Positions 1-11,597 of a stretch of 64,000 nucleotides of DNA are shown one piece after another. The DNA is taken from positions 1,550,001-1,614,000 of the forward strand of contig NC_061467.1 in assembly GCF_022581195.2 (NCBI RefSeq), read 5' to 3'. The notes beneath the pieces are model-generated. The model saw nothing but the letters and a program-made list of their open reading frames with translations. It was not told where the DNA came from and searched no databases. Source of the stretch: Helicoverpa zea. Taxonomy: Eukaryota; Arthropoda; Insecta; Lepidoptera; Noctuidae. Made by a program: the position numbers and the translations under genes. Within the stretch, counting starts at the first letter, position 1, and each line of letters begins with the position of its first letter.

Positions 1-380
1 CCTTAAATTAATTAAATCCTAAGCGTGCAAGTAATTTTCCTTTCTTCTAAGCTCATTGCCTTTCTGTGTTCTCACTACCTTCCATAACTGTTCTTGCACT
101 CAAATACATAAAGAATATATTATATAATAACGAAATAATAGTAAAAAATCTATATCGAAAGAATAACTTAAGAATGTTTGGAGAGATTTCAGTATAAACC
201 TTTTTTTTATATAAGATATGTATATTTCGCAATCATCGTATTATGTTATATATAATTTTGTTATTTATTGTATATGTTATTTTGTTTATGTTGAGGTTGA
301 TACTGAAATCCCTTCAATAACTATTTAACGGATATTCCTACCGCGTTGTGCTCGCTTCATAAACGAATAGTGTTTAAGGA

Positions 381-658
381 TTGGGGGCTCCGCAATCACT
401 ACATATTTTTAGAAAGAAAATAATGTATATGGTTTTAGAGAGTGATAATCCCCGAAAATAAATCTTGAGTTCACTTTGAATTCGATTATCTTAGGGCTCC
501 CACACAAAACTGCGATGCAGACTTCAGAAAAGTTTCGCTAAGTAGACAATAGACATCTTGGAATCTTGGCTAACCACGCTGGTTATAGTAGCATCTTAGG
601 TATTATTCTTTAATGCAGCCTATTTATGTAGTCTCAATGTGTGGGTTCGGAGCCCCAA
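381..658. repeat. Possible short inverted-repeat element
   Basis: The left end reads TTGGGGGCTCCG and the right end reads CGGAGCCCCAA, so the two outermost 11-12 bases are near-perfect inverse complements about 280 bp apart. Similarity fades quickly inward. This would fit an old MITE, but no target-site duplication is obvious. Confidence 0.3.
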
Positions 659-1854
659 CAGTCGACTATGTCCGTCTTGCGTATCAATGTGCTATCGTGT
701 CAATTACGTGTAACTTGCATCCGTTTGTGTTCGTCGTGTCTCGTGCTTGCACCCTCACACTTTATTCTTAAAAAATGTGCTCGTGCGACTGCGTTTGTAG
801 TTCAATCTACGGGTTCTTTTGTGTAACGCGTTTTCCATACTTAAGTATGTAAAATGTATAAATAATCTCTTTATAAATATAGATTAGTTTTAAAATAATT
901 CAATATACTTGGCTTATGTACGCCAATTTTATTGTTTTTCCAGGCTAATCCAATACCTAGAATTATTTTATTTGACCACAGAGTTAATCATGAATTAATA
1001 AACAAACATATTAAAAAATACCCCACAAAATGCCTAATATTAAATATAAACTGTTTTATCTTTGACCTATTAGCTAGAACCACAAACCGCAGTTGTGACG
1101 AGTATGCACCATTCTACCTACCCAGCTCTTCCTTTCAAAGTATATTTATTAACAAATTCATATTTTTGTATCGAAAATTAATTATTTACAATCGTAAAAT
1201 TGTGTTGTGAGTCAAAACGCAAGAAATTTTAATACGTACCTAAATGTAACATTGATATTGTCTTTCCTAGACCCGTCCTTTTGAGCATAAAATTTAAGAG
1301 AAAGCGCACATTACCGATTTGTCTTAATATTCTAACAATATTCGAAAACACCTTCAACTGGACATTTAAAGAAAAGAAAAAAGTCTCTGTTCCTTTTTTT
1401 AAGTCGGTAAAAAATTTATATATTTTTTTTTAGGTAATGTGTGCTCTATCTCATCTAAATGTTAATCTTTCTCTTCTACTTGAATCTCAGTGTATTCGCC
1501 AATACAATGACCAGAATGTGTAACTACATAGCAGCTTGTAGTTCAACGTTGTCTTTTAGATAAACTGCAAACTGGTCTGTTTTCGGGGTTGATACAAAAT
1601 TATTTACATAAAACTACACATTATATTTAGTAAAATTAGATTTGATGAAGAAATATAATATCTTTTCTCAGATTGATTTTGAAAAAAAAAACTATCTACA
1701 ATTTTTTCAAAATTTAAATTTAAAGTTTTGTTTTAATATTCTGCTGTATATAAATAAATAAAATTTAAGTTGATAATTTTATATATACCCAAACAGCCAC
1801 GGCAACCGACATCGCCTAACGAATGCGTGTAGCTTAGTAATAAATGGCTGTAGA

Positions 1855-2364
1855 CTCAAGGTTATGGCACATTATAGCGGCACCGCAACAGCATGGCTCC
1901 ACACCAGCATTTAAGGTGTCATTCAATTTAGAGCATTAAATCGTGTATATTATAAGATATTTCGTAATGTCAATATAAAAAAGCCAACGGCGAGCAGTCA
2001 GCGTGCTTGCCGCTTCCACATAACTCGACTCGCCGCCCGCGTGCTGCAAGCGAGCGGTCCTCATGCGTACAGCGCGCCGACGGCGTGCTAATTGCGCGCC
2101 GACTCCGAGCCGGCAGCGAAACAACGTCATTGCGTCGTGTTCAATCATAACATCAATCATAATCGTCTTAAAATAATATTGAGTTTGCGGTGACAGCAAG
2201 CTTACACCTCGCGGCCGGCGCGCGGCCGGTGCGCCAACGGCGCGCCGACGGCGACCGGACAGCGCGTGGTTAGCGCGCTGACAGCTAGCCGTAGTCTTAA
2301 TTCGAGGCGACGCCGTGCTGCTGCCGTGCTGTTGCCGTGCTGCTACAATGTGCCACAAGCTTAA
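1855..2364. mobile_element. Foldback (MITE-like) element with GC-rich interior
   Basis: The left arm at about 1862-1900 (TGGCACATTATAGCGGCACC and onward) is an imperfect inverse complement of the right arm at about 2310-2356 (ending CTGCTACAATGTGCCA). The interior is unusually GC-rich for the surroundings, with repeated GCGCGCCGACGG-like and GCCGTGCTGCT-like blocks. A 140-codon minus-strand open frame across it is a by-product of that composition. This is most likely a non-autonomous DNA transposon. I could not fix the ends to the base or see a clear target duplication. Confidence 0.5.
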
Positions 2365-3408
2365 GTGTTGTTCTAGACTAGTTGTTGAACGCTAGCGTAG
2401 AAGCGCGGAGCGACAAGACTGCCAAGCGACGGGGAAAGGTAACAAAGTAATTGGTTAAAATTAAACTTTTTGCATCAACATCCAGTATGTAGGGTGTCTG
2501 GTAAATACACATGATTACAAACAACTTTCCCAAATATACTTTTCACATTCGTTAGTTTAATTACAATACCAAACAGCTGTCTGAAAGTTCCAAGTTTGTG
2601 AAACTTATAATGAGTATATAAAAAAGTTTCTTTGAGAAAGGTCTTTGTTGTATGAGCAGAATCACCATGTTCAAGTGTTGGTCACTAATGACCAGTCACC
2701 CTATATAAATAAGTGTGAATAAATGTGATTTGAGAATGGTTGTGACGACTGTCGTGCGACAAGCGTGTCGATGCAAAAGTCAAGTGTGTTCGGTGTCTTA
2801 TATGAATGTAGGATGCGCAGAAAAGTCATTAAATAATTCGACATTTTTGTAAGGAGTTGTTCATTGAAAAATGGTGGATTTAATTGTCATAATTGACGTG
2901 TAAAGATTATTTGTAATGTTTAGTGTATTGGTAGGTCTAAGGAGAGCCACAGACCACTGCCAGGCGCACGTTTTTGCTGATTTTATTTTCTTTACTTTGA
3001 GCCTTTATGCTGCATGATAATTCTTCTGCATACAACTTGCTTCATGTATTTTTAGATTGCATGATACACTCGGTGTTTTCATCGTTGGAAAACGTTCGGT
3101 TTGATCGTAACTAAAACATATATTTTTTATAAATTCTGTTCAAATATCCCAGTAATATTAATCGTTCGAATGATAAATTCGATCAATTAATTGCACAGGG
3201 TACAAAAGCAATGCATGAGTAGAAACATGTGGGAAAATATATTTTTGTGGATTTCATGTGATTCTGTCTGTTTTCAGTTTTGTGCACTTGTAGTCATAAT
3301 TCTCGTACAAAGACGTAAATATATTAATATATATTATAAAGGTCTAGTGCTAATTGCAACGATTCGTATTGTTATTGTATGAATATTCGAGTATTTATAG
3401 GGGTGTGT

Positions 3409-3662
3409 TTAAGCTAAGGATATACTCAATATCTGATGACCAATGCCAAACTTTGCCGTGAAATCAAGTAAATATAGTACAGCAGATTACCAGTGATAGA
3501 TAATTTAAAATGGCAATTATTAACGGCTGCTTCCAATATTACATCTATCTGTTGATTTGCCTACTAGAGATATAATTTTGACATTAGCCTCATACTGTCA
3601 AATGTCAAATTCAATGGTCAAAAAAAACAATGGTGATTATGAGTTGTATATCCTTAGCTTAA
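3409..3662. mobile_element. Small MITE, about 254 bp
   Basis: The left end TTAAGCTAAGGATATAC is matched at the right end by its inverse complement GTATATCCTTAGCTTAA. The arms are 17 bp and the interior is AT-rich and non-coding. The TTAA at both tips could be part of the repeat or a TTAA target duplication of the piggyBac kind. I cannot decide which from one copy. Confidence 0.55.
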
Positions 3663-5509
3663 CAATACAAAGCTATCCGCGTATATATCTCAACTTTACT
3701 TTATATTAAAGTAATAATTATGTTAGGTTAAGATTGCCTTTTATAAATTAAGCACGTCCAGTTGGTGAGGGCAGCGAATTGTTTAGTTCTTCGCTATTAC
3801 GTAAGTTATTATAGAGGCACCATAGATAAATAGAAGCAGGACGCCATATTGAAAAAAAAATCTGGGAAAATATGTATATCTTATGGCAATAAAAAAATCA
3901 AGATAAATAAATCATTTTGAATTCAAATTATAAAAATAAAAATGTCTTCCTAAATTCAGTGTCCTCAAAAGTTCTGCAAATATTTATTTGTTGTGTCAAA
4001 GTGTTACCAAATATTGTTTGTTTATGCGCATTCCTATTGTAAGACTAGTTAATTAAAACAATGTATTCCATAGATCTGCACATGATGATATTAATTTTAA
4101 AATATTCGCCTGTCTTCATTAAAAAAATATGCTGTAATCGCTTTAAAATATACGTCAATTGTTCACTGGGAATTTAAAACTCATTTATATCTTGGGAATA
4201 ACAATTTACCTATATATTCAGTTATAATTTGAAATATAAAATGTTTTATTGTTTCTTTAAGCACAAACTTTATCTACAAAAAATATACTTTAAAATCGGA
4301 GCGAACATTCTTTTTAAAAAAATCTACAATACTTTTGTCTTCACATAACCAGTGTTGTCCAATTGAATTTTTTACTAAAATATTTTGCACTGTGGACTGA
4401 TACGAAAAGCGATTGAAGACAATTTTTTTATTTGTTGTAAAAGAAATCAGTGAATCTCATTTTAATCCAAAAATTAAGTGCAATATGATTTATATTCTAT
4501 TGTAACAGTTATTGTTTTGTTTTATTATATTTTATTTGAGTGTTGTGGACGACAAAATAGTTTACTGACATAATGACCTATTCTAATTTATGCATTTGGA
4601 AATCTTATGTAGAGTTTCTGAAGAAACACATTGTCGGATATTTTATTTATTAATTTAATTCAAGCATCAAGGCCCATTTATATAAAATGTTACCACACAA
4701 AATTATATGTGTTACTTATCTACATAAATAAAGCGAAAATCAAACCTATATTTTAACGTTTAAATGAACTCTAAGAAATGTTCAAGTAAATTATTTTGTC
4801 GTGCAAGAAGTATTGTTGTAAGGTTGCATTGCGCAAGAGTGCATTGAATTGTGATGCCCGTCGTAGTACATAATGTTAAGTACATTGTTGTAGCTGATGT
4901 TGGAGATCATTCCCATTAAAACTACATTTTACACAAAGCTTTTGTTTTATTCTTATACCTATTCTATTACAAGCAAGCATTTACAAACGAACATGATAAA
5001 TAATAGGCTTGAGTTGAAAATTGATAACGGTCATAAAATTGCACTACTTATATAGTACAAATAATGCTTCTGCGAGTTTATCTAGAGTCAGAGATATTCT
5101 AGAACTTATGGGCTGGTTTGAAAAAAAAATCAGACAGCCCATTTATTGAAGAGAGCTATATGCAACTTTTTCCAAGTGCGTTAAAAAATTGGAAGTGCGC
5201 TTGAAACCACTGGTGGAAGATAGTAACAGACACAAATAAATGCATTCACTGCATTTAGTTTAGGTAGGTAGGTACTATAATATAGCTGAGAAGCCCCATG
5301 CTCCTTGGATGCCGTACGTAGATGGTGAGGTTGCGTTTCACGGTCGCGGCCTTATGCTGGCCAAGTCAGCTTCTAGAGCCTGCTAACGAATAAATCTGTG
5401 ATTAGTCTACTTCTATACAATACACTATACGATATGGGCTACTCTTTATCCGAGATAGGAAGCAGTTTCCTCGCGTTTGAACCAGCTAGTCATGTATTCT
5501 ATTCTATGC

Positions 5510-5672
5510 TATTATTAAAAGAAGACATCATTTTTTGTTTGCATCCAAGGCTCTGAAACTACAGAACCGATCGGAACCAACTTTTCACTTATGGGAACCT
5601 ACACTATCCCCGATTATATTTGTATATTTTTTCCGGGTGCAGGAAGAAGTCTCCCTAGGATCCAGCTAATCT
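5510..5672 (-). repeat. Degenerate lepidopteran dispersed repeat
   Basis: The text carries the characteristic phrases of this repeat family in the order seen in other copies in this window: a TTTTTTGTTTG block, an 'aaactacagaaccgatcgg' block, then 'tccgggtgcaggaagaagtctccc' and a terminal CAGCTAAT. It is diverged. The family probably derives from a non-LTR (RTE-like) retroelement tail, but that assignment is from memory. Confidence 0.45.
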
Positions 5673-5682
5673 AGTCGAACAT

Positions 5683-6862
5683 TTAGATACAATTCAAACA
5701 AACTTTCAAATCCAAGACCTTCATGTCCAAGCTCCTCAGCGCGTCCTGCAGCTCCGACAGTCCAGGGTCATCAGGTTCGTACACGCAGCATTCATCAAAC
5801 TCCCTCTGTATGCGTCGGCGCCATTCCTCGTTGTAGCGACGCCGAGTTTCAGCTAGTTCGGCTGCTAATCTTAGTTCGGCAGCCTCGAGTTCGTCAGTTG
5901 GGTCCAGTGAGATGTAACTGTTGGAAAAGCAGTTAGCATATTTGTCTACTCTTACCTTATATTCCTACTTATATAGTGAATTAGCTTCCGCCTGCGGCTT
6001 CGCCCGCGTAGAGTTCGGTTATATCGCGTTTCCAAGAGAAATCTTCAAAGTCCGGGATAAAAAAACTATCCTATGTTCTTTCTCAAGGTCAACTCTATCA
6101 ATGTACCAAATTTCATTAAAATCAGCTCAGTGGTTTAGACGTGAAAGCGTAACAGACAGACAGAGTTACTTTCGCATTTATAATATTAGTAGAGGAAGGT
6201 TTATTAAAATTTACTTATGTTTGGTTAAGCAAAAACTGACTGGCATTTCTTTTTAGGGCTTTATTGAGTTTAAAAAATGTGTGTCCAGCCCCGTGCTTTA
6301 GACTTCGAAAATAAAGAAAGGTAAGTTTTACTGTACTAAGTTACCTGTTCAGAGAAGCCATGTAATCTGGCGGGAAGGCGTTCACAGCATCTCGCAGGTG
6401 ATCCCAAGTGTCGGTGTAGTTCAACCGGTTGTACTGAAAAAAAATAATTTTAGACAACTATTAGAGTAAATGCCACATAAAAACCACTGCCACATCTAAT
6501 AAGTTAATTCTGACTAATATAACAAATACGAATGGTAATATTGTTTTTATTTGTGGCTTGCCTGGATTTGGACAATACATCAGGCCGCACCAAACATTAA
6601 AAATTACCCGTTTATAAAACCCATAGTCAATCTCCGAGTCAGTCATTGCCCTGGACAGCGGAATACTAGAGTCAGTACTATAAGTAGCCCTGTCGATCTC
6701 TGCCATACTGTCAGTAAGGAGGCTCTCACTCCTCAAGGAGAGAGGCTCCTCAGGATCCAACCACTCGTACGGCGTTAGCGTAATCTCCGGTATCTCCAGG
6801 TCCTCGACGTACTCAGACCTGTTCTTTGGTATTGAGTTCAGTAGTGTTCTGAACATGTTCAT
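5683..6862 (-). CDS. Uncharacterised three-exon gene, 192 aa
   Basis: I do not recognise the family. The exons read on the minus strand are 6862-6608 (85 codons), 6433-6345 and 5917-5683. Both introns have GT and AG ends (GTAATT and GTAACT donors; TTTTCAG and CCAACAG acceptors) and the phases agree, so the reading frame stays open for 192 aa to a TAA at 5683-5685. The N-terminal 85 aa are acidic and Ser/Thr-rich, with two possible starts (residues 1 and 3, MNMF). The middle contains a Trp/Tyr-bearing stretch (YTDTWDHLRDAVNAFPPDYM). The C-terminal 75 aa are rich in Glu, Ala and Arg (EAAELRLAAELAETRRRYNE), which suggests a charged helix or short coiled coil. No signal peptide or membrane segment is seen. 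A dispersed repeat sits inside intron 2. The consistent phase, good splice sites and GC-rich exons support a real gene. No function is inferred. Confidence 0.75.
5980..6194 (+). repeat. Dispersed lepidopteran repeat in intron 2 of the unknown gene
   Basis: A full-looking copy with head TTAGCTTCCGCCTGCGGCTT, the middle phrase 'cgcgtttccaagagaaatcttc', 'tcagctcagtggtttagacgtgaaagcg', and tail TTATAATATTAGTAGAGG. The same order of phrases recurs several times in this window. It lies on the strand opposite to the host gene and inside its second intron. It probably comes from an RTE-like non-LTR element or a SINE sharing its tail. Confidence 0.65.
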
Positions 6863-8198
6863 TTTGAGCGGTTGTTGAGGAAGGCAGGAGTATTACTTGG
6901 CAGATGACGTCGGCTAGGAAAGGGTAGGATAATGATGGTGCTGATTCAGGATTAGACAGGAGCAACTAGGGTCTTGATTAAATAAATCCGATACAAAAAA
7001 ATTTGGGGATTACACATATACACTAACGACGATCTATGATTCATATGACGCAATTGATACACCTTGGGCCCTTAGTGCCAATAACAGCTTGAAAAACTAA
7101 TCTCTTTACTAAACAAACTTGCAATTTAAGCTTCTTTTTAAACCCTCACGTGATTTAAAGTTATCGGTATTAAAAAACACTGATTCCGGATTGTACAACG
7201 CGGTAGAAGTCGCGTACACCTAAGATGTGTGACCCGGTTGGAACTATTGTGCAACCGTGAAGTTTTGTCGATATGCGACGTGATGGTTACCACGCGACAG
7301 CTACAAGCAAGCGGTCACGTTGGCAATTTTTTTTGGCGAAATCACGAATGGTAAGTATGTTAAGATTTTACTGGGAAGTTTTGTAAATACATATGTGGAT
7401 GTAGTCACGGATCTTCAGTAGGTAACATAAATGTGATCCAATTTTTTTTTTCATCCCACCATCTCGGAAAGAGTAGTTTTACCCTTTGATATCTGAGCGC
7501 AAAAGCCGTTTTTATCCTCTAGAGCGGCAAAGTGATTTGAATTTATAGTAGGGGAGGCAAGGGTGCTAAACCGGGAGTGACTCGAGCGTCAATGAGACCT
7601 ATTAGATTGCGAAGCTTAGATTATAAGAAGAAAAAAATGTCCTGACATACACACACTTTCATCGGTGGGTGGAGCGGCTATAAACTTTCAAAAATGTAAA
7701 AAAAAACAGTTGCATGGACATACTCGAGCGCGTCAGATATTAATAGCATGCACGTCGTACGTCATTTTGAAAACATACGTATATTAATCTGACTGTTTCC
7801 ATGGTGGGGGTGGTCGTAGGTAAGGGTTAAAAATGGGAAAAAAAATAATTTTATTGAGCGCGACAGATTTTCAAAAGGGGTGTTAAGTGAACCAAGACGA
7901 AGTCTCTTATGCAATAATCTGACGATTTAGACGTGACCTAAACTCGTGGCCATTATTTGAAATTGCAAAAAAAAATCGCCATTTTGAAATACTCGAGCGC
8001 GTCAGATTAAGATATATATGGTTCATTTATGTACCCTTAACGTAATCATCTTATAATCTGACGATTATCTGGAGAGACTCGCTTAATCTGACAATGGAAA
8101 GTTTTTAAAACTAATAATAATCAATACTGTAACCTAATTTTCTTTGAAAAATTAACACCAATGTCGTTGTTTTTTAATTTTGTTATAATCATTATCTA

Positions 8199-8330
8199 AG
8201 TCGTGGTGGCCTAGTGGGTAAAGAACCAACCTCTCAAGTATGTGGATTCGATTCCAGGTCAGGCAAGTACCAATGCAACTTTTCTAAGTTTGTATTTACT
8301 GTCTAAGTTTATCTTGGACACCAATGTCTG
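8199..8330 (+). repeat. Head of a tRNA-derived SINE inside the 2-kb element
   Basis: Starts GTCGTGGTGGCCTAGTGGGT, which has the form of a pol III A box, followed about 30 bp later by GGATTCGATTCCAGG, the B box. It then continues with the SINE body phrase 'gtaccaatgcaacttttct'. A full-length relative lies at 36849-37240 on the minus strand. This copy lacks the SINE's middle and tail. It is shared with the second element copy (44707 onward), so it was captured before that duplication. Confidence 0.75.
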
Positions 8331-8599
8331 CACAGCAAGTACTTAGTACTTACAAGACATACACGTTGTAGCACTTTGGTATTCCTTAAAAACTTGAGAT
8401 ATCAATAGATTATTTAGTTTTAACTTTTACACACTTTTTGATCTATATCCCAGAACGGACAAACATTTCAACAAAGCTGTCATAATAAAGGTTGTTCTAG
8501 ATAAAAAGGCCTATCCAATGATATGTATGAAATTGCTATTGGCGGAGTGTACCAATCTGCTCATACATTACATACATTGCTATAATAATTACATTGAAT

Positions 8600-9055
8600 T
8601 ATAATGACATTGATAAATATACATGTGACATAAACAATACAATTGAATCTATAATAACATGGCTTGACGGAAATAATCTACGCCTAAATCTTACAAAAAC
8701 TAATTTTATTCAATTTAATACATATAGATAAAAAAATAAGGCTCATCATCATCTGCCTAGCCTTTTTCCCAACTATGTTGGGGTCGGCTTCCAGTCTAAC
8801 CGGATGACTAGGCCACCACGACTGTATAAAAAGAAGACTATAAAGAGTAATTATAGAGGACATAAATTACAAGAAGTATACGAAATGGCATTTCTCGGTA
8901 TCACGATAGACAAACAATGCAACTGGAAGGCACACGTACTTAACGAAAGTATCCAATAAAATGAATCGTCTTCGTTAAAAACAGTATATCTGCATACTAC
9001 GTATGACTTCCTGAGATTAGCGGGTTCAAACAAAAAAACTCTTCAGCTTTATAAT
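8600..9055 (+). pseudogene. Decayed non-LTR retrotransposon reverse transcriptase (fragment)
   Basis: The plus-strand frame at 8630-8728 reads NNTIESIITWLDGNNLRLN and continues LTKTNFIQF. This matches the stretch of jockey/CR1-type reverse transcriptases that follows the catalytic region (W-F/L-x-x-N-x-L-x-L-N-x-x-K-T). After an interruption by a minus-strand SINE tail (8737-8826), another frame gives AFLGITIDKQCNWKAHV, the conserved FLG-I-x-I-D-x-x-L-x-W-x-x-H motif of the same proteins. Stops and frame shifts break it, and the catalytic YADD box is absent. It is a fossil of perhaps 100 codons. A tail like the dispersed repeats (CTTCAGCTTTATAATATTAG) follows at about 9038. Confidence 0.7.
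8737..8826 (-). repeat. SINE remnant (tail joined to head) in minus orientation
   Basis: Contains the tail phrase 'cccaactatgttggggtcgg' directly followed by 'taaccggatgactaggccaccacgact', that is, SINE tail joined to SINE head with the middle deleted. Compared with the full SINE at 36849-37240 it is internally deleted by about 300 bp. It splits the reverse-transcriptase fossil. Confidence 0.7.
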
Positions 9056-9877
9056 ATTAGTGTAGATTATTTAAGACCCAAAATGTACCAACACTACATA
9101 CTAACACACATTCATTTGCACTAAAATGAATTGAATTGAAAAAAGAGAGAGAGGAATAGAAACCTGGGAGGAGAATACCGGCATCACGTAGCTGCACGCT
9201 TTAAACTTTATCGATTAATTTTCCTTACTTCGGCTTACGGGAATCGTCAGATTATATATTTTTCGTGAACGTTGAATTATTCCCTTCAAAATAAAAAAAA
9301 ATTAGCCGCGCTCGAGAAAGTCAAGATGACGTTTTTTTTTACAAGTTTGTAACCTTCCTACTTCTTATCGTCAATCGCAAATTGTCAGATTAGTGGAATA
9401 TACACTTTTTAGCATATAACTAACTTACCCTATCTTAATCTGACGCGCTGGAGAATGTCAGATGATATTTTTTTTTTTACTAATCTGATCCTTTATTCTA
9501 GACACGCGGCTACATATACAGGGCTTATACTTGGTGGAGGTGTTAAATGGGGTAATAGGTACCTCCCTATATACTAATCTGCCGCGCTTGAGTAAATCCC
9601 AAAATCCCTTCTAGGCCTCCCCTACTATTAGAACATCGTGTGCAATACTCCATTTATGACAATCTTGATAAGACTTTTCAAACAAATACATATTAAACAA
9701 ATAAAATACTGCTTTAAATAATGATTCAATTAATTAAGTAATTTTTATTATTGTTTTTACATAGATTTTTATCCTCGTTTCATTTTTAAACTGAGTTTTC
9801 AAATAAATGAACTTTAATAGGTACTACTTTTTAATTTGATACTCATATGTGCGCGCCATTTTGTTTTTTGCATTTAG

Positions 9878-10742
9878 AAAGGAGATGGCCAAATTTTCAT
9901 AGTAAAAAAACCCAGAATCGACAGCAACGAAATGGGTTCATTATGATAGACTTTTGATGGTGCCAAAAAGTCAAGCCTGAAATCCATGGGGTATAGGAGC
10001 TGTACCATATTTTCACAAAAATAGGTTATGTTGAATTTATGTTGATTTTAAAGATTATTTACATAAAGGACCTAAAAAACAAGGAACATTAACATTATAC
10101 ATGCGAATAGTAATATCCCCATAGTTACAGAGTTTGCCTGGTAATTAAAAGGTCTTGAGTTTGACCCCCACCCATTGCACTATTCACATGAACCACTCCA
10201 GATACGATTAAGTACCCTTTCTTTTCTTTCCTACTTGAAGAGGTTTCCCTGTTAAAAAAACTTCGTGTAAACTTCTGAACTGGCAAAGGTTAGTAAAAAA
10301 AACTTAAAAGTAAAAAAAAAAGTTTTTTTGTATTTTTTTTTAGCTTTTTAGTCACTATTCGCATACGTGAAAAGTTCTCGTCAATGCGAATAATATAAGC
10401 CCAAACACTAGGTTGTTAATATTTACCATTGCCGAGTTCCCTTTACCTTCTCTCTTCTCCATCATCAGGTCAGCTCTAAACCTTCACTCGTGTATCGTGC
10501 TAACAGACATACACCTGAGTGTAAAGTTTTTACCCTATGCACAACTTCTAATGAACAGCAAACACAAAGGTTAAGCTTTTTTATGTACTAAAATCTTAAT
10601 CGAAAAAACCGCGTAAAAAGAGAACCCCATGGTTTTTAGATGATATGAATGATATACTTTTTGTAATCTACAAATTATACTGAATCCAACCATACATACA
10701 AAGTTTCTGTCGACTCTGGGTTTTTTTTTGGCCATCTCCTTT
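9878..10742. mobile_element. 865-bp non-autonomous TIR element
   Basis: The left end AAAGGAGATGGCCAAA and the right end TTTGGCCATCTCCTTT are exact inverse complements. Just inside, AACCCAGAATCGACAG on the left pairs with CTGTCGACTCTGGGTT on the right, with one mismatch. The interior is AT-rich and non-coding. No clear target duplication was found. Confidence 0.6.
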
Positions 10743-10756
10743 CCTCGATGAGGTGG

Positions 10757-10950
10757 GATGAAAAGTTAAGTGTTGCACTCGAGTGCAAAGATTTTTCACC
10801 TTGTGCTCTTTTGATTCTGTCGCTATCGCTCAGGATTCTAATTATTGAAACACTCGCTACGCTCGTGTTTCAATTTTAGAATCCTTCGCTTGCTCGGTCA
10901 TCAAAATTGAGCCCGCGGTTAAAAAGCAACTTTGCACTCTTGTATAACAA
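10757..10950. mobile_element. Foldback MITE with CGCTACGCTCG core
   Basis: The left arm contains GAGTGCAAAG, AGGATTCTAA and TTGAAACAC. The right arm carries their inverse complements in reverse order (GTGTTTCAA, TTAGAATCCT, CTTTGCACTC), around a centre reading CTCGCTACGCTCGTG. This is a palindromic non-coding repeat. Confidence 0.55.
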
Positions 10951-11370
10951 ATAACTATTGTCGGGTGCAGAGCCCTGCAGATATAATGTAGTTAAAATGG
11001 ACTAGGTTCGTTGTTCCAGGAGACGAAGTTTGTATACCTAATAGTCGGTAGCGGTCACGGCTCATTTCTTGGAAGGACGAGACCAGAGACAAATATAGTT
11101 TGGAATTCGATTGTAACTCGGCAACGACTTAGGATCCGCCGCCTACGCAAATCATTAGGTAGTAACCTATCTATTCTGAATATTCATATGAGAATTTCTC
11201 ATATGAATTTCTGATATTGATAAATTCTTCTTTCTCCAATTGTCTCGTTACGAATACAATTTTGCACGAATTTACAACTTTTGGTATACTGACTTCGATA
11301 TTGAGAACAGCTGGGCATTAACATACCTTGGTCTTCACGAAGAGATTTTAGCTTACTAAGCTATTTTAGC

Positions 11371-11597
11371 TTAAAAAAAGACCATAATGTCTTTTTTTTT
11401 AACGACGTCAAAAATCATCAAATGATCCCGCTGTGGGTTAGCAGCGATGAGGGAGTGTCAGACTCTTACTGACTAAAAACCGTCGTGTTCCGTCATAGGC
11501 CTTTTATGTACCAGGGCCGCGGTAACTCTTTCGAACAACCCGCAGCCCCGGCAGGCCTCGGCCCTGCTGGGCCCCGCTGGGGTTATATTATGGTCTT
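11371..11597. repeat. Short inverted-end repeat with GC-rich interior
   Basis: The left end AAGACCATAATG is matched by CATTATGGTCTT-like sequence at the right end (TTATATTATGGTCTTA). The interior carries 'gatcccgctgtgggttagca' and a GC-rich run of CCCGCAGCCCCGGCAGGCC type. I recall similar text as a common dispersed repeat in moths, but cannot name the family. Confidence 0.4.

Larger units (their letters stand above)
1..5682. other. Gene-free AT-rich intergenic stretch
   Basis: I see no supportable gene here. The open frames are short, lack splice-compatible partners and resemble no family I know. The stretch contains an inverted-repeat element at 1855-2364, a short one at 3409-3662, a weak inverted repeat at 381-658 and a degenerate dispersed repeat at about 5510-5672. 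The rest looks like unconstrained AT-rich DNA. It could hold untranslated or distal regulatory sequence that I cannot recognise. Confidence 0.6.
7548..9625. mobile_element. 2.08-kb TIR element, copy 1, with subterminal GTCAGAT repeats
   Basis: The element begins GTAGGGGAGGC and ends GCCTCCCCTAC, an 11-bp perfect terminal inverted repeat, and is flanked by TA on both sides. A near-identical copy lies at 44057-46341, also flanked by TA, so the boundaries come from comparing the two. Within 500 bp of each end there are many copies of a GTCAGAT / ATCTGAC motif, often joined to GAGCGCG (for example ACTCGAGCGCGTCAGATTA). They face inward on the left and outward on the right. There is no transposase frame; the middle holds SINE pieces and a decayed reverse-transcriptase fragment. 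It is a non-autonomous DNA transposon whose superfamily I cannot name. Clustered subterminal motifs are typical transposase binding sites in hAT and Mutator-like groups, but a TA duplication is not typical of those. Confidence 0.8.

Noticed and set aside
1936..2358. 140-codon minus-strand open frame
   Set aside because: It coincides with the GC-rich interior of a foldback element and has no domain or splice partner.
8199..8260. A tRNA gene
   Set aside because: The A and B boxes are present, but the sequence continues into a SINE body, cannot form a full cloverleaf, and recurs at 36849-37240 and 44707.
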